The notes under the pieces are model-generated. The model saw only the letters and a list, made by a program, of their open reading frames with translations. It was not told the DNA's origin and ran no database searches. Shown one piece after another: positions 20,694 to 35,600 of a stretch of DNA of 64,000 bases. The DNA is taken from the NCBI GenBank assembly GCA_037783545.1, contig JBBELK010000461.1, forward strand, positions 1,054,001-1,118,000, given 5' to 3'. A program made the position numbers and the translations under genes. Numbering within the stretch: position 1 is the stretch's first letter; each line of letters begins with the position of its first letter. The stretch is from Henricia sp. BOLD:AAB3569. Lineage: Eukaryota; Echinodermata; Asteroidea; Spinulosida; Echinasteridae.

Positions 20694-23600
20694 ATGGACT
20701 CTCAGGTCGGGATTGCAGCTGGCACCATAAATAGTCTGCCTCATTTACACGACTCGGAAAGCAACAACGCTTTGAGAGAAATACTAATTTCACAGCCTGA
20801 CATCCACAACCCGGCTCTGGGCATGGGTGTAGCCAGAGAACACGGAGAACCTGTGCAGATTTTGACTGTTGCCATGTCCCAGGAAAGACTGGAAAAAGTT
20901 GAGGAGAGGGAAGGCGTTGAAATGACTGATGTGGAATTCAGAGAAGAAACAAAGAAACCAGTGAACTGGGATGATATATCAACGTCCGAGACGAGTGATT
21001 CCTCAAAATACCAAGATAGCTCACTGAGATTGGATGATATTTCACTTGATTCGTCAACAGAAGTTCAAAATGACTCAAAACTGAGCAAACTTGCTCATGA
21101 AGAGACTACACAAACGACCAATTCTATTCAGGAAACGCTTAGTTTATGCAATAAAGCCAGTGCTGGGGATAATCCTTTCACATTGGAAAAGGCCGATGTC
21201 GATGTTGGGAACAACGCATCGTGTGAAGCAATAGAGGGCAGTCTTGCCAAATTACAAAACACAATAAGGTTAGACGTCAGGCAAGATCGTGAACGAACAC
21301 CAGGGGACGGACAGGAAAGCCTGTCCCTTGCTTCAGTTCCTTCAAGTTTAAACCAGTTACGCATCAGTGATGATGAACAATCATCTCTTCATATCACACA
21401 TTCGGAAGACGACGACGAACAATCGGCATATCAGTCTGCGGTTTCGGACATTGATGCTAACGAGAATGAATCGGCCTTGAGTGAATTTGAACATGTAATA
21501 CAGGGTCAGACATCCCCAGCAACCATTGACGTCATCAATCTGGGGTCACATGCACCAATCAGCTCTAATCTCAGACGGCCAAAGTCGCTAGAAGGCTACC
21601 TAGACCTCGAAGACACTAACAACCCAAAATGGACCACCCCAAACCAATCGCAGTCACTCAGGACCACTCCTTCAACCAGTACCCCTCATTTCCTCGAGGA
21701 ACTTGACCAGGCTGGTGCTTGTGCAAACGAACTCCCCGTTCAAGAACTTTCAACAAAACAAGATTCCAATCCTCACCGATTGTCTGGTATCCTGCAGCAT
21801 GAACTGAGATCTCGGGCATCGTTCACCAGCGTCTCCAGCCTGAGCACTGACTATTCTTCCTCGCTCGCCACCGATGACCAGAGTGAAACCAGAGACAACT
21901 TGGAACCTGGCTTTGTGGAAGTGAATCTTCACAGCAGTTCGAGTCCTGGGGACCACTGGGCGTATGCCGGCGAAGCAGTCAAGCCAAAGAAGAAGGGAAT
22001 TGCTGGAATAGTCAGGTATGGTACAAGTTGTACAAGACATGTACTGCAAACTAGACGTAAACTTCGATGCAAACAGTAACGCAAACAGTCAGCAAAGCTG
22101 AACCAAGTTTAACTTTGGCAATTGTTTCCGTCAGTGTTTGCATTGCAGTTGTTTGCATACTGGATCATTCTATAAATTTGGGGTCCAACGTGTGACATTT
22201 TTCTGTCCCCGTTACACCTGACATACCGCTATTTGCCATACAAGTATCATTAAAAATGCCTTCAAACCATATTTTTATGAATTGTATTTTATGTAATCAC
22301 TCTTTGAAATAGAAGGCATTTAAAGAATATGTCCTGAATTTACAAAATACAACATTTTACAAGATGTCAAAAGTGGACCCCAAATTTATAGAATGACCCA
22401 TCTAGTCTGTGTGCATGTGTTATGATATGGAAACTAGGCTTTGAGTGATTTCTTCCAGGTCTAAGAAGAACTAAGTGATTCCCAATAATTGAAATGTGAC
22501 ATTTTTTGTTTCTGGGAAAAATTCTGCATTTAGGGGCTCTCAGAAAACCAACTGTGTTGGGTTGTCAACCTGATTCAACCATCATGGGATGAGCTCAGTG
22601 ATCTCCACTGGTCCGAATTTTGTCCGGGCGCACTGCGCCGATGTCGCTCAGCGGGGGGGGAGGGGGGGGGGGGGGGGGGGCGGCGGGGCGGCGGGGCGGC
22701 GGGGCGGCGGCGGCGGCGACGACGACGGGGTGGCGACAGCGGCAGCACGTGTACTCACCCAAACACACAACCACGAACGCACCCGGACGTACGTCGCGAC
22801 ACAGTGGTTGGAATGCAGCGCCCTCAATAGTGTTAAAAAAACGGCTCTTGAGGGCGCTGTTCAACAAATGCATACTGTCATGGCCGTTATCGATCCGAAT
22901 TTGGGTCGCCGATCCTATAGATTTGCGTGGTAAATGACCGATAATGACACCAGTGACTACCGAATCACGTTAGGTGAATATACACCGCATTTTGGAATGA
23001 ATCGGCTGTACTTTCATAGTGTTTTGGAGGAGAAAATATTTTTTTTTGGTCCGGGCGGCACAATGTTTTGTCCGGGCGGCAAATGATTTTGTCCGGGCGG
23101 CGCGCCCGGACAAAACCGGTAGTGGAGAACACTGGAGCTGATGACTGGATCCCAAACAGTCCTAAATGTAGAAGTACAGCGGCTCAAAGCTCAGCACTGT
23201 CTTTAGGTGGATTGGCACACCCTGCCTTAGTGGCTCCATAGACCTTATCGCTAATACCGCTTGGGCGAGTTTGCACAAAAGCACAACTGTACTATGGGAA
23301 GGAAAACGGGGCAAAGTCTGCCCCGAAAACCTTCCTACAATACATTGCTGCTTTTGTGAAAACTCACCCAAGCGGTATTTGCGATAAGGTCTATGGTACA
23401 GTAGCTCTTACAAGGTGTTTACAACCCTCTCAGCACAACACTATCAGAACTTTGTAACAATGTCCCAAATATCGGTAGGGTTTATTTATTTATTTATTTT
23501 TATTTATTTATTCACCACATCCAACAGCGGAGGGACCGCCAATTACAGGAATGGGAGCAAGTGTGGTTGAGTGCCTTGCTCAAGGGCACAGGTGCCACAA

Positions 23601-26600
23601 CCTGTCGCGGCCCGGAATCGAACCTACATTCTAGTACTAGCACAGGAACTTAAGTTTGACGCACTAGACCGCTCGGCCATAACACCCCACCAAGGGTTGA
23701 TGAGGCAATTGAGATTAAGTGCCTTGCCCAGGGACACAGACACATTGGCACTAGGGGGTCGGGTGCTCGTCTGCTGTGTACCTACTTTAAAATACTTTGT
23801 AAAACACCAAATTAGCCTTGAAAAAGTATGGGTTTTTACAAGTAAAAGTTTCCCTTTTATGCTCAAATAATAACAATCCCGAGTTCACCACTTGACAGTG
23901 TTAATTAAATACATGTAACTGACAAATTCAAAAAACAAATCAAGTAAGAGTTAAGAAGTTGATTAGTAATGTTAGCACAGATTTGAGGGGAAAACCCAAA
24001 TTTAGGAGTAAGAAAATGTTAAGATTTTGTGAGAAAACGCTGAATGAAAATTCTTTCAGCCTGTCTCATTTATTTTGTACAAGAGGTCTGAGGCCATAAT
24101 CAACTACTCAATTCTTTCCCAAAGCAATAACAAACCAAGTAACAAAGGACACTATTGTTGTAAATTTCCAAATAACCTGTGGGATAGCTTCAGTTGGCCG
24201 TGGGTTTAATTGGCCTGTCCCACAAGTTACATACGTACACAGTACTGTAGTGTACTGTTTTGCATGTTAAATCTTGTGCTAATCAATATGACACTTTGGC
24301 AGTGCAAAGGCTAATAAGAATTGATATTATTATTATTATTATTTCTTTCTGGTATTCATACCAAGGATTCCTCAATAGTGCTCATTGCACTGTCACTCGC
24401 AAGCGTGAGGAAACCCATGAAGAATTAGAATTAGAAATGGCCAGAGACACCGGGGATGATTCCCCTTGCTCTTCACGAAAGAATGCTCTGGGATCTTTAG
24501 AGTGCGTTTCCATTACCTAACACACTGGACCAACGGCTTTACATCCCTTCCGAAGGATGGAGCAAGTGTGGTTGAGTGCCTTGCCCAAGGGCACAGGTAC
24601 CGTAGCCGTGGGAAGGTTCGAACCTGCAACCCCAAATTTTCAATTATGATTGCGAGTCAATGACCTAAACCGCTCGGCCACGGTACCCCATATGAATTGA
24701 TTTGTATGATGAACCACTGTCTGCAAAATAATTACTGCTTGGTCTGTTTGCTTTTTAACCAGATAAGCAGCTTATAAGGAAATAATTAACCAGCATAAGT
24801 GCTGTATGATGACGGAACGTATGGGTCAGTGTGTAGATGTTCACAAAATGCACAGTCTTTTTTATTCTCATGTGATAAAGACATCCTTTTTCATTGATAT
24901 TAGATTTGAAACCTACCCGGTACAAGTGCAGGTACCGAATTGGTGGGGAAAGATTACCATGCACACACACACACTATGCACACAACTGAGACCCTACATG
25001 TATGCACTAAACATTTATGGGACAACTCTGAAAACCTAAGTTTCACTTTAGTAAAATCACAACATTTTCCCTCCTAATTTTGCATTTTCATCATCAAACT
25101 AACATTTTTACATGGTTAAGGTCATAACAAGGCAAATCCTGAATGTTCATGGCTTTGTGCATGGTAATCTACCCATCAGTGGAAATGTAGATGACTTGTC
25201 AGCTCAGAAAGTTTCCATTGTATTATTATTATTATTATTTCTTTCTGGTATTCATACCAAGGATTCCTTAATGAAACCCATGAAGAATTAGAATTAGAAA
25301 TGGCCAGAGACACCGGGGAATCCCCTTGCTCTTCACGAAAGAATGCTCTGGGATCTTTAGAGTGCAACCGAACACACTGGACCAACGGCTTTACATCCCT
25401 TCCGAAGGATGGAGCAAGTGTGGTTGAGTGCCTTGCCCAAGGGCACAGGTACCGCACCCAAGGGCACAGGTACCGCACCCAAGGGCACAGGTACCGCACC
25501 CAAGGGCACAGGTACCGCACCCAAGGGCACAGGTACCGCACCCAAGGGCACAGGTACCGCAGCCGGATTCGAACCCGCAACCCCAAGTTTTCACCTATGA
25601 TTGCGAGTCAATGACCCAAACCGCTCGTCCACGGTACCCCACTTGCGTGTCACATTTCAGCGGCATGTGTTTAACTACATGTATCCTCCCCCAACAGTCA
25701 GTCATATGATAAAACTTCCTGTTATGATATGACTTCATTGCAATTTAGGTTTTGAGCTTACATACAAAAGGAAGTTGATGTACAGTACTATACAAACAGT
25801 ACATGTATACAGGTACATGCATGCATGTATGTATATACAGACAATGTTCCTTGTTCCTTGTTTCTTGTTCCTCTAACACCAGGGAATTAATGGCACTGGG
25901 TGAAACCACTGGCCCTCCCCCTCCTGCATCTCCATCAGGGTCAACAATGTTGTTGTTGATATTGTCCCCATTACTTTGATGCTTCGAGTACCGGTACGTT
26001 CGCTGCACCCTTGTCGTTGTGCTGATACGTTGGTGTGAGCCTCATTGTTTTTGGTCTTGAGTGTCCTAGTGGCTCAGCTATGGACACATGCAGCCAGAGA
26101 CACCGAGGAAACTCCTAACTCATCACGAAAGAATGCTCTGAGATCTTTTAAGTGTGTTACCTAACACACTGGACCAACAGCTTTACGTATACATATCCCT
26201 TCCGAAAAATGGAGCAAGTGTTTTTAAGTGCCTTGCTCAAGGACACAATTAAGTACCATAGCAAGGTATCAAACCCGCAACCCTAAGTTTTCACTGGAGT
26301 GTTGCGAGTTAGTGACCTAAAATGCTTGGCCACACGGTACCCCACAGACAATTCACAAAACACAAAATTACATCAAAATCTTGTTCAGTCTTCAATTATC
26401 CTTGGCTGACACAATATGACTATTTAGAAGGACATATTTGGTTTTAGTATTACAAAATAAACGTGTCGCCGCATCAATTCCGGAACTTTGGTCTGACCAG
26501 AAACGGACTACTTTTTCGGGGGCCTTAACGGTACCTTAATTTACCTGCAAAACCAATTCTGTTTGGTAAAAAGATCTCGAAAAGGTCTTGCTTTAAGACC

Positions 26601-29600
26601 TTTTCAAGACCTTCAACAGAAAATGAGATTCATATGCGTGCTGCTGTGCATGCATGGTGTCTGTTTGATGTGTCGATCTTGCTGTTTTGTGTATACACTA
26701 TTATGGTAGTCTCAACAGTACATGTACATGCAAGACCTTTGTAAACTGTACATTTGTACAAGTACCGTATTTTGATGACTTGTAAAAGGTCTCAGACAGG
26801 TCACAACCACAGGTGCAGTGTATTAAAATGGCGTTAAATTGACATCTGTTTGGTGTGTAGTACCTCTGTACACCTTTAGCATGTTTAGGCACAGGTGCAT
26901 TACAGCTTGCCAATTTTATGTACTGGTAGTAGGGGTCAACCTTTTTTTATGGCTTTTAATACTTTTCTATACTGGAACAACATGTACAGTTGAAGTCAGA
27001 AGTTTACATGCATTGTACAATCATGGAGGAATAAACACATGTGTTTCTTCCTCCATGGTACAATGTACACCACTACCATCATCACCCAAAATGGTAAACA
27101 GGACTATACCTACCCGAACCATTGCAAGGTGTGCAAGCTATGTTTTAAGTACTGCAAGCACATGAGAAATTCCACAAAATAACGACTTTAGTAAAGACTG
27201 TTACAAAAATGATGACAATGCAAGTTTAAGCACACCAGTTTTAACACAGTTGTATGTAAACTTCTGACTACAATTGACTACAATTGAATACGCAGCTCCA
27301 TAGCAAATGCATGGAGCTGCGTATTTCGTGGCACAAATTTGGCGCGCCCGCATTGATGACGAGCCTGTGCCTTTAACCGCATGACATTATTGTCGACTAA
27401 AGTCCAGATAGTAATGGAAATGTTTTAGCCTATCTGCTGTCACACAGTGAATAATTACATGTAATTAACCCACATTCCCTGCAATACATTATAAGCAGAG
27501 TGTAGTCGCCAATGTTTACATCCAGCGTACAGAGATTGCTAATTGAAAACCAGCTTTGCTTGATTGATTTGACCGACTGATGGAACAACCTTGTCCAATC
27601 AGTCAACATTAGCAATGTAGATAATATTATACATTGTACCGTACTCCTCAGTCTACCGGTACCGGTCATGGGATATACACATTGCAGGTGTGTGTAAAAA
27701 CAACTGCTTCTGTTTTCACAGTGGCCGGGCTAATCCAACACAGTATTTATCCGTCTTCATTGAATATATCAAACAAGATGAGACACCAAAACCCAGTCCC
27801 TGAGGTGGATTGCAATAACAGATGTCTTCACTCTGACATCACCAAGACATCATATTTCATCTTGTAAAAAATGCAATAACTTGTACCATTAAAGAGACAT
27901 ATAGTTTGACACCTACATGTAATTCTAACGTCATGTGTCATAACTTATATCATTAGAAAATTGTATCTGTCGGACTACTCAATTTCTTGGAAAAGACCCT
28001 TGGGGCTGTCTAAAGTACCAGTATGTACATGTATGCATGGGGGAGGGGGAGGTAAGAGCTACTGCATACACCAATGTTAAAGTACCAGTAAATGACATCA
28101 TAAATTTTGCCCAATTTTGCGCACAGGGATTTTGTGAGTACATGTACATACTTCATGGATGGCTCCATAGAAGGATTTTATGGTTTTTAGGAAAAACCTT
28201 GTGACTACATGTACATAGATATGAAGCATCAAACATCAATTTTCTGCAAAATTTGCTTTTTTTATCTTCATAATGATGAGAAATTAAAGGATTTCTAATA
28301 TCCTACTGTTCTTGACTTTATTTCTACTCATATAACAGAACCCTCTTCCCATGGAAGTCATCCATTAAGTCCGCAACCGGTGACCAATCAGAGAACAGCC
28401 CACAAACCACATCAGGATGGAAGTTCTTCAACCGTAGCCTGGCCAAGCAGGCCACCCCCGGCCACCCCCAGAGTCGGTTTGACAGGAACTACCCACCCAA
28501 GGGAAAGACTCATCCACCGACGCTCTCGCTGAATTGGAGGAAGAAACAATCTGGGATGAGGCCGGCAACCTCGACAACGGCATTGATCCTGGAAAACCGA
28601 CCTCAGTAAGTACATGTACATGGTAGATATGCAATGGAACTCGTCCATGGTGCATGTGCTCTTGGGCAAGGCACTTTGCCACGAATTGCCCCTCTCCACC
28701 CAGGAGGAAATGCGTACGGTCTACAAGGGTAGTAAAAGCAACGGTAGATACAGACCAGACATTTTTATTATCGCAAATCTGAAAATTTGCCGAGTTTACA
28801 TTACATTTGCTCCAAGATTGAGAGGCAATTTATAGCAAAGTGCCTTGCCCAAGGGCACATGCACCATGGACGTGGCCAGGCCTGGATTCGAACCCACGAC
28901 CTGCAGAATTAACCAAGGTTTTGAGTTTGATTCGCTAGACTACTCGGCCAAGATATTCATTTTGAGGTTCTGTTGTACTGAACTTATTTGCGTGTATTCA
29001 GCACAATCTTAAGTTTTTAAAGGCATTATAAAAAAAAAACAATGGCAAAAAATAATTAAATTTTTCATGACAGCGAAAGGTTCATTGTGATACTTTTTCA
29101 AAATGAATTTAACCTTCAAACTATGGTGGAAAAATTGATTAATATACGTATGATTAATAGATAAGAAACAGTACTTAAATTAAAGGCACAGGCTCGTCAG
29201 CAATGCGCGCGCGCCAAATTCGTGCCACAAAACACGCAGCTCCATGCCTTTGCTATGGAGCTGCGTATTTCGTAGCAAAAATACACTTCGGTGAAAACTC
29301 TGAAAAACTTAAGCCACCCACGCATGATGTACTTTTTGGTTCTGTGTAGTGCATGGCCACAATACTAGAGGTTAAAAGTACACAAGGAAATTCTTGTGCA
29401 AATAGAGTTTGTCATTCAGTTGCATTTGTTAATTTTGTTCAGGGAGCGGTCTTGTATTGATACATGTATTTGCTTCACTTTTGTAGCGGTGTCCTTGAAT
29501 TAAGAGAATTCCACTCCATGATTTGCTGAATTAATCTTGGATAATGGGAATCATTTTCACATTACTGATTTACTTTTTCTCTCAATTGTCATGTGAGGCA

Positions 29601-32600
29601 AAATTTCCACACCATTGTTAGGGCTGTGCCAAATATTCCAGTACTAAAATATCTCGCTCGAAGATACAATATTTTAATAATGCACAGAAAAAAATAGTCT
29701 TCTTTGCAGTAGAATGAATTCCTTTCTAGACTGTTAGGTTATTTACTGCATCGCAGTTCGTAGTGCATCCCGCCATTGTTTTAAAAAAATTGCGGTTGAG
29801 TCAGTACTAAAGAATATTTGGTATCTGATCAAGTATCTGGTTCACACTGTTAAATTAGTGGTCTCATGATCCGACCCAAGGAAAGTCTTCTTCAAAGGCA
29901 GATATTTGGTTGAATATTCGAACATAAAATGATTCAAATTTGCTCAGCCCTAATCCTTGTACACTCACTTACAGTGTACCGTATTTGTTCATGTGCATAT
30001 ATTACGTGTGTATACTCGTAGTACAGTACACAGATGATGATGTGATTGAGCCTTTAGACTCCGCTCATGCATATGCTTGTTTACACTGACACCAGTCAAG
30101 TGTGCCAATTCATGCTTGGATGATTTTTATACATACATGTACATAATGTACATGTATTATAAACCTTGTTGTTTAAATGGATGCGACTTGCAATCTTTTC
30201 CCTAAATGAGTTTTTTTCTAGTAATTAGGAAGGTGTACAGTTTACACTGTATGCGTTGCAATCTTTCTTTTTTCCAACGACGTTTAAAACACATGCATTA
30301 AGGGGTCGTCCATAAAGTTCCTGTAGATACGCATGGAATGTCAACTTTTTAGACCCTCCCTAACCCCCTGTATGCATGTTTTGACTCTGCAGTTAAGGCA
30401 CATTTTTTAATAGCCCGACACTCAATTAACAGAAAATATGCTGTTAAAAAAAATGAGCAGCGCTGTGAAATTTGGCCCCTGTCCCTCCATGCTGTGTTCA
30501 ATGTACAAAGGAAGTAGGGACCCATTAATGGTATGAGCTATCGATCGATAATCTCGCAAGATTCACACGGAGATTGCTTGTAAATGTCCAAATACACAGT
30601 GTGCGAATGAAAAGCAATGTACAGGAACATGCATGTAATATAGAGCATAAAAAATGAAGTCACATGGTGTGATGGCATTAAATTAGTCTGGTGTTCATAC
30701 ATTATTCTGGAATTTTGCCCGGGCACATTTGCAGTAATTATGTGCAGTATAGAGCCTAGTGTTTAGTAAAGATAGTGAAGACCTTTTAGAAACCTGTAAA
30801 TAATCAGAATAATTAAGTAATGATGGAGAAATTAAGTCAAATTTGTAAAATTGTTGTTTAATTTGTTGTTTTACCAATCCATGAGAATTGATACATCATT
30901 ACGGTAGTACTACATGTACATGTATACCATTGTTTCAAGTACTCTGATCAACGACTTTGCAGCGCGATGCGGTCCTGAAAGTTTTCGGCAAGACTTTTCA
31001 CAAAACATTTGACATAAAATGACCTTATATTTTGAATGGGAAGTTTTCAAACTATGAAATTATTTAATTACAGTAAACTCTCATTATAGCGCTCTTCAAG
31101 AGACCGAAATAATTTGAGCTTTATATCGAGAGAGCGCTATAACCAGTGCATACACAATGCAGAGAATAATGGCCGGGACTTAGAAAAAGGAGCTTTATAT
31201 CCAGAGGAGTTTTATATCAGGGGGTGTTATAACGAGAGTTTACTGTATATGCATCACTTGCTAAAAGAACAATATGGATACTGGACAGACCTTTTTTAGT
31301 GTCGTACAAAATATCTGAGTTTTGGAAAGGTCTCGGGACGGTTTTAACTTTTACCCTTGGTGATTAGAAAGTGTCCCTTGTCTTACCTTACTTTTTATTT
31401 CCTGATGAAATTGATTTAACCTTGTTACATGTATGTCTTTCCCAGAAACCTGCCTGCTAAGAATCCTGATGAAGAACAAAAACACAAGGAACAATATGAA
31501 CAGATGGTTGAAGGAGCTAAGCAAAAAGGTATACGCCTTCATAAAAGGTTTCAAGCTGAAAATCTTAATGATACTTCAGCTGATAATAGCTGATAATAAC
31601 AACAGCCCTTTTAACCTTTTGGTGCACTGGGAAAATCAATTTTATTTAAAATGGGCGATACTCAAAATAGTCGGTGTTGAAAAATATATTTTTTGAATTT
31701 TTTTGTTCCAAATTGTGGGTGGGTGAATCAAAAGAAATAACTGAAAATTGAAATTAAAAAACATTTCCAAAACAATAACCATGCCCAGTAGAAACGCCCT
31801 CAACGGCCTGTGCATGAAAACAGTATTCCATCTTTCATCATATAACTATTATTCAAACAACCACTATTATTATCTAAAATGAAGCTTTTGCAGACACCGT
31901 GCATTTCTGTTACTGTGCAGCACGGAGCCCAGATTCAATGTGCGTGCACGCTGGGCGCACCACGAACACACGCTTACGCGCGCGTTATGGATCGAGGGAA
32001 TGGATTGCGTGCATGTGCAACGCGCGCCAGAGTACAGTAACAAAAAATAGTGTACAAAAGTAAAAAATATACCGCACTCGTCATGAAAATACCAAACTCG
32101 CCTTCGGCTCGTTCGGTACTTTCATGACTCATGCGGTATTTTCATGACTCATGCGGTATATTCTCATATCACCGTCAAAGCCATCCAATATTATATAATT
32201 GTTTTGCGACAACAATTGGTCATTACTACTTGAACCTTCAGATACAAGTAAGTTATGATAGAAAATGGAAACGGGTGACCTGGCCCAAGAGACATTTTTT
32301 TTTGTAACTTTTGGTTTTTTGACATTTACATCTAGAAATTAAAGTGTACAAACAGCAGATGAAGAAACTGGCCAAACAACTCAAATATGAAGAAGGAATC
32401 AAGACTCTACTGAAAGTATGGCAGACGGACATCCTGAAAAACTGGGAACATTCGTAAGTAAAATTCTCCTGAATCTTAATTTGTGTTTGCTTTGCCCCTA
32501 CCTGCCCCTACCCTACCTCCCCGAGGCACTATGAGAAAAACATTTGTGTGCTTGGGTGGGACTCGAACCCTCGACCCTAACTTGCCATTCTTTGTGTTTT

Positions 32601-35600
32601 AGGATGTTTTCGCAATTGTTCGCGATGTAAATAATTGTAAATTTCTTACATAAAAAAAAACAAAGAATAATACAAAAACACAATGAAATGCTAAATATTA
32701 ATTATAACTCTTTGAAAGCTTCCATTACAGACAGTAGACCCTTTGCACCGGTGGCCATGACAGGGTGCAGGTTTTCATATTTAAATGATGTGACAATACC
32801 GGTAGATCCCCAAAGTGCCTACTCGTGTATGATGCACAGTGACAATGTGACTGCCCCCTGTCATGGCCGCCATGCAAACTGTCTATAAACAATGTCTTAT
32901 TGTTCATCCCACTTCAGTAAAACAAACAAGAAAACCCGTGAGATGTGGTGGCAAGGAATACCCCCAAGCATCCGTGGTCGTGTTTGGATGTTAGCTATCG
33001 GGAATGAGCTCAATATTACCTCTGAACTCTTTGAGATCTTCCTGGCTCGGGCTAAGGACAGGATTAAGGTCTTCAGTGAACCGAACATTGAGGACTTCGA
33101 AGAAGGTTGGTCATTATTTTAATTTTTGTTTGGGTGCATATGTGACCCGTCACCACAAAATGAGCTAAAAGTCAAAATGTTCGGAAATTGAGATATTGGT
33201 ATTTTTGAATTCAGCAGAAAGAGAGCTTTCCAATATAACACATAAGGTACAACTATTCCCCCAAAGCAACACAGTTTGGAGAAGTGGTAGTGTTCAAACA
33301 AATCTTACAAATCTTCAAACAATTTCTTTCGAGGCACAAAGAAAGCTATCATCAAAATTGGTCTGAAAATGTTTTTAATTATTTGATGACGTAAAAAATT
33401 TGGAATCAAATAGAATAAGCACGAAATCCCAACTTTTTAGACCCCTCCCCAACCCCCATTATGCAAAATTTGTGACATCACCCATATACTTTAACGTTGG
33501 GTGTATGCATTGGCTGAAATTCTAAGCGTGTAATTTCAATAAATTGCCGTTTAAAAATCTTTTCATCTTTTTGTTTTTTGCTGCAGTTCATGAGGCAAGT
33601 CGAGAGGACAGCTTAGATGTGATTCGACTTGACGTTTCTCGGACATTTCCCCATCTGTGTATATACCAAAAGGTACATGTATATTCAGCATTAAGCAGAT
33701 GAAGAAAAGTGTGCACCTCACAGATGTAACAAATTGTATCGGTTAGTAATTTGTATAAACACCTCTTGCGGCAAGGCTAACTACTCCAACTTCCATAAGA
33801 GCCTTTGAGGCAGGGTGCACCACTCTGTCTGAAGTGCCTCCCTGAGCTCCTGCACTTGAGCTGTTTAGGCGATGGTATCAATTTGTTTCGTTGTTTTTCC
33901 TTGACAGGGAGGTCCCTACTTTGACCGTCTTCACAGCATCTTGGGTGCGTACGCATGCTATCGACCTGATATTGGCTATGTAAGTAATAGAGCATGCGTT
34001 CTTGGCCAAATATTGGCTGCTTAAAGCCTGGTTCATACACTATGCGAAAACAAACTTAAAGGAGCGTGACCATAGATTGTTTAAAAAAATGATTTTCGTT
34101 CTAAAGTAACGATTATATAAAATACCTCCCCAAGAAAATGCACTGCTCTATGAAACCGGATAAATTAGTTTAACTTCAGTGTATTTTTGTCAATATTCCT
34201 GTGAAATTTCAGAATGGTAATGAGAAAAATATGACACATGATATGGTATCAAAATCTCAATCCCCATGGACAAAACGGGGGGCATCAAAATGTGATCTGG
34301 TCACGCTCCTTTAAATGCAAATTTGATGTCACGGCGAAGTTTTTGCGTCGCGAATTTGCAGAAAGTTTAACTAATTTCAACATGCGTGAATTGTCGCTGC
34401 AAAATGTTTGATGTCAGATTTTTGTTTGTATTTAAATTTGAAGAGTATGAACCGCGCTTATTGACAAAAATTTTATGTTATTGTTTTTTTTATTTTTGGG
34501 ATGACGCATACTTTAGTTTAGGTATGAATTCAAGACAGGAACTTGCAAAAACAGCTGCTTGTAAAAAATATTGTTGGTGACATATGAAAGCAAATTCAAC
34601 AGGAATTTTTACCACAGAAAATAGTATAGAGCTGGAAGGCTTATTTATATGCACTTCGTACACACCAGCATTATTTTAATAGAAAACAAGTTTAAATAAG
34701 TTTAAATATCTGAATGTCGAGTTGAGGTGTTCCTCAACACATAAAAACACCATCTCAAGTTTCCCAATGCCATTGCTTGTGTCCCAGGTGCAAGGTATGT
34801 CCTTCATTGCAGCAGTATTTCTTCTCTATCTGGAACCAGCTGATGCATTTTGCTGTTTTGCAAATGTTCTCAACAAGTCGTGTCAACTCGCATTCTTCCG
34901 TCTTGACCAGTCGGTGGTAAGTTCAACACCTGAAGGTATTTTGCCTGTCCTTGGGACTAATAACCGCCGTAAATGTTGTATCATGAAAATGCATTTGCTG
35001 ACTCCCATTTGATTTTGGTTGGAGGGGGAGGGGTGGGGTTTATAAAAAGGACAATTTTAAATTAAATGTAAATTGAGCATATTTATTTGCTTGTGTGGCA
35101 CCCACAAAGGGAAACCAGGCTGGGGTAGTGGAATTTTCCTCTGTGGCCCTTGTTCGAATCCCGTCCGGGTCAGTATGTGGATTGGGTTCTCAGTCCCTGC
35201 TTGATTCCATGGGTTTCCTATATGCATAATATACAAGTTTCTTCCACCTAAACATCGAAATACATAGGTGGGTGGTACCATTGGCAGCCAATGGCCAGAG
35301 TCCAGAGACACTAGAGAATCCCCATACCATTCACAAAGGAGTGCTCTGGGATCTTTTAAATGCATCGCACAACACACTGGACCAACGGCTTTACATCCCT
35401 TCCAAAGGATGGAGCAATTGTGGTCAAGTACCTTGCTCAAGGGCAAAAGTACCAAAACAGGGTATCAAACCCGCAACACCAAGTTTTCACCCGAGTACCA
35501 TGCGTCAACAACCCAAACCACTCGACTGCAGTACCACCACTTGTGTGTAGGGGTTTTCCTGCATTGCACCTATGATAAATCCTTGCTTCCACTTCCAGGA

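Noticed and set aside
22589-22937. Gly-, Arg- and Pro-rich open frames
   Set aside because: Translations of a G run and CGG-rich tract within a transposable element.
25176-25709. Overlapping long open frames on both strands, including a GTGTAPK-type repeat peptide
   Set aside because: They come from the 21-bp tandem units inside a SINE. 21 is a multiple of three, so frames stay open by arithmetic.
28339-28605. A second protein-like frame in TBC1D12/14 exon 2 ([16 protein letters not shown]), suggesting a frameshift
   Set aside because: The first frame joins exon 3 exactly at the conserved ENRPQ/NLPAKNP junction and has the right phase, so no shift is needed.
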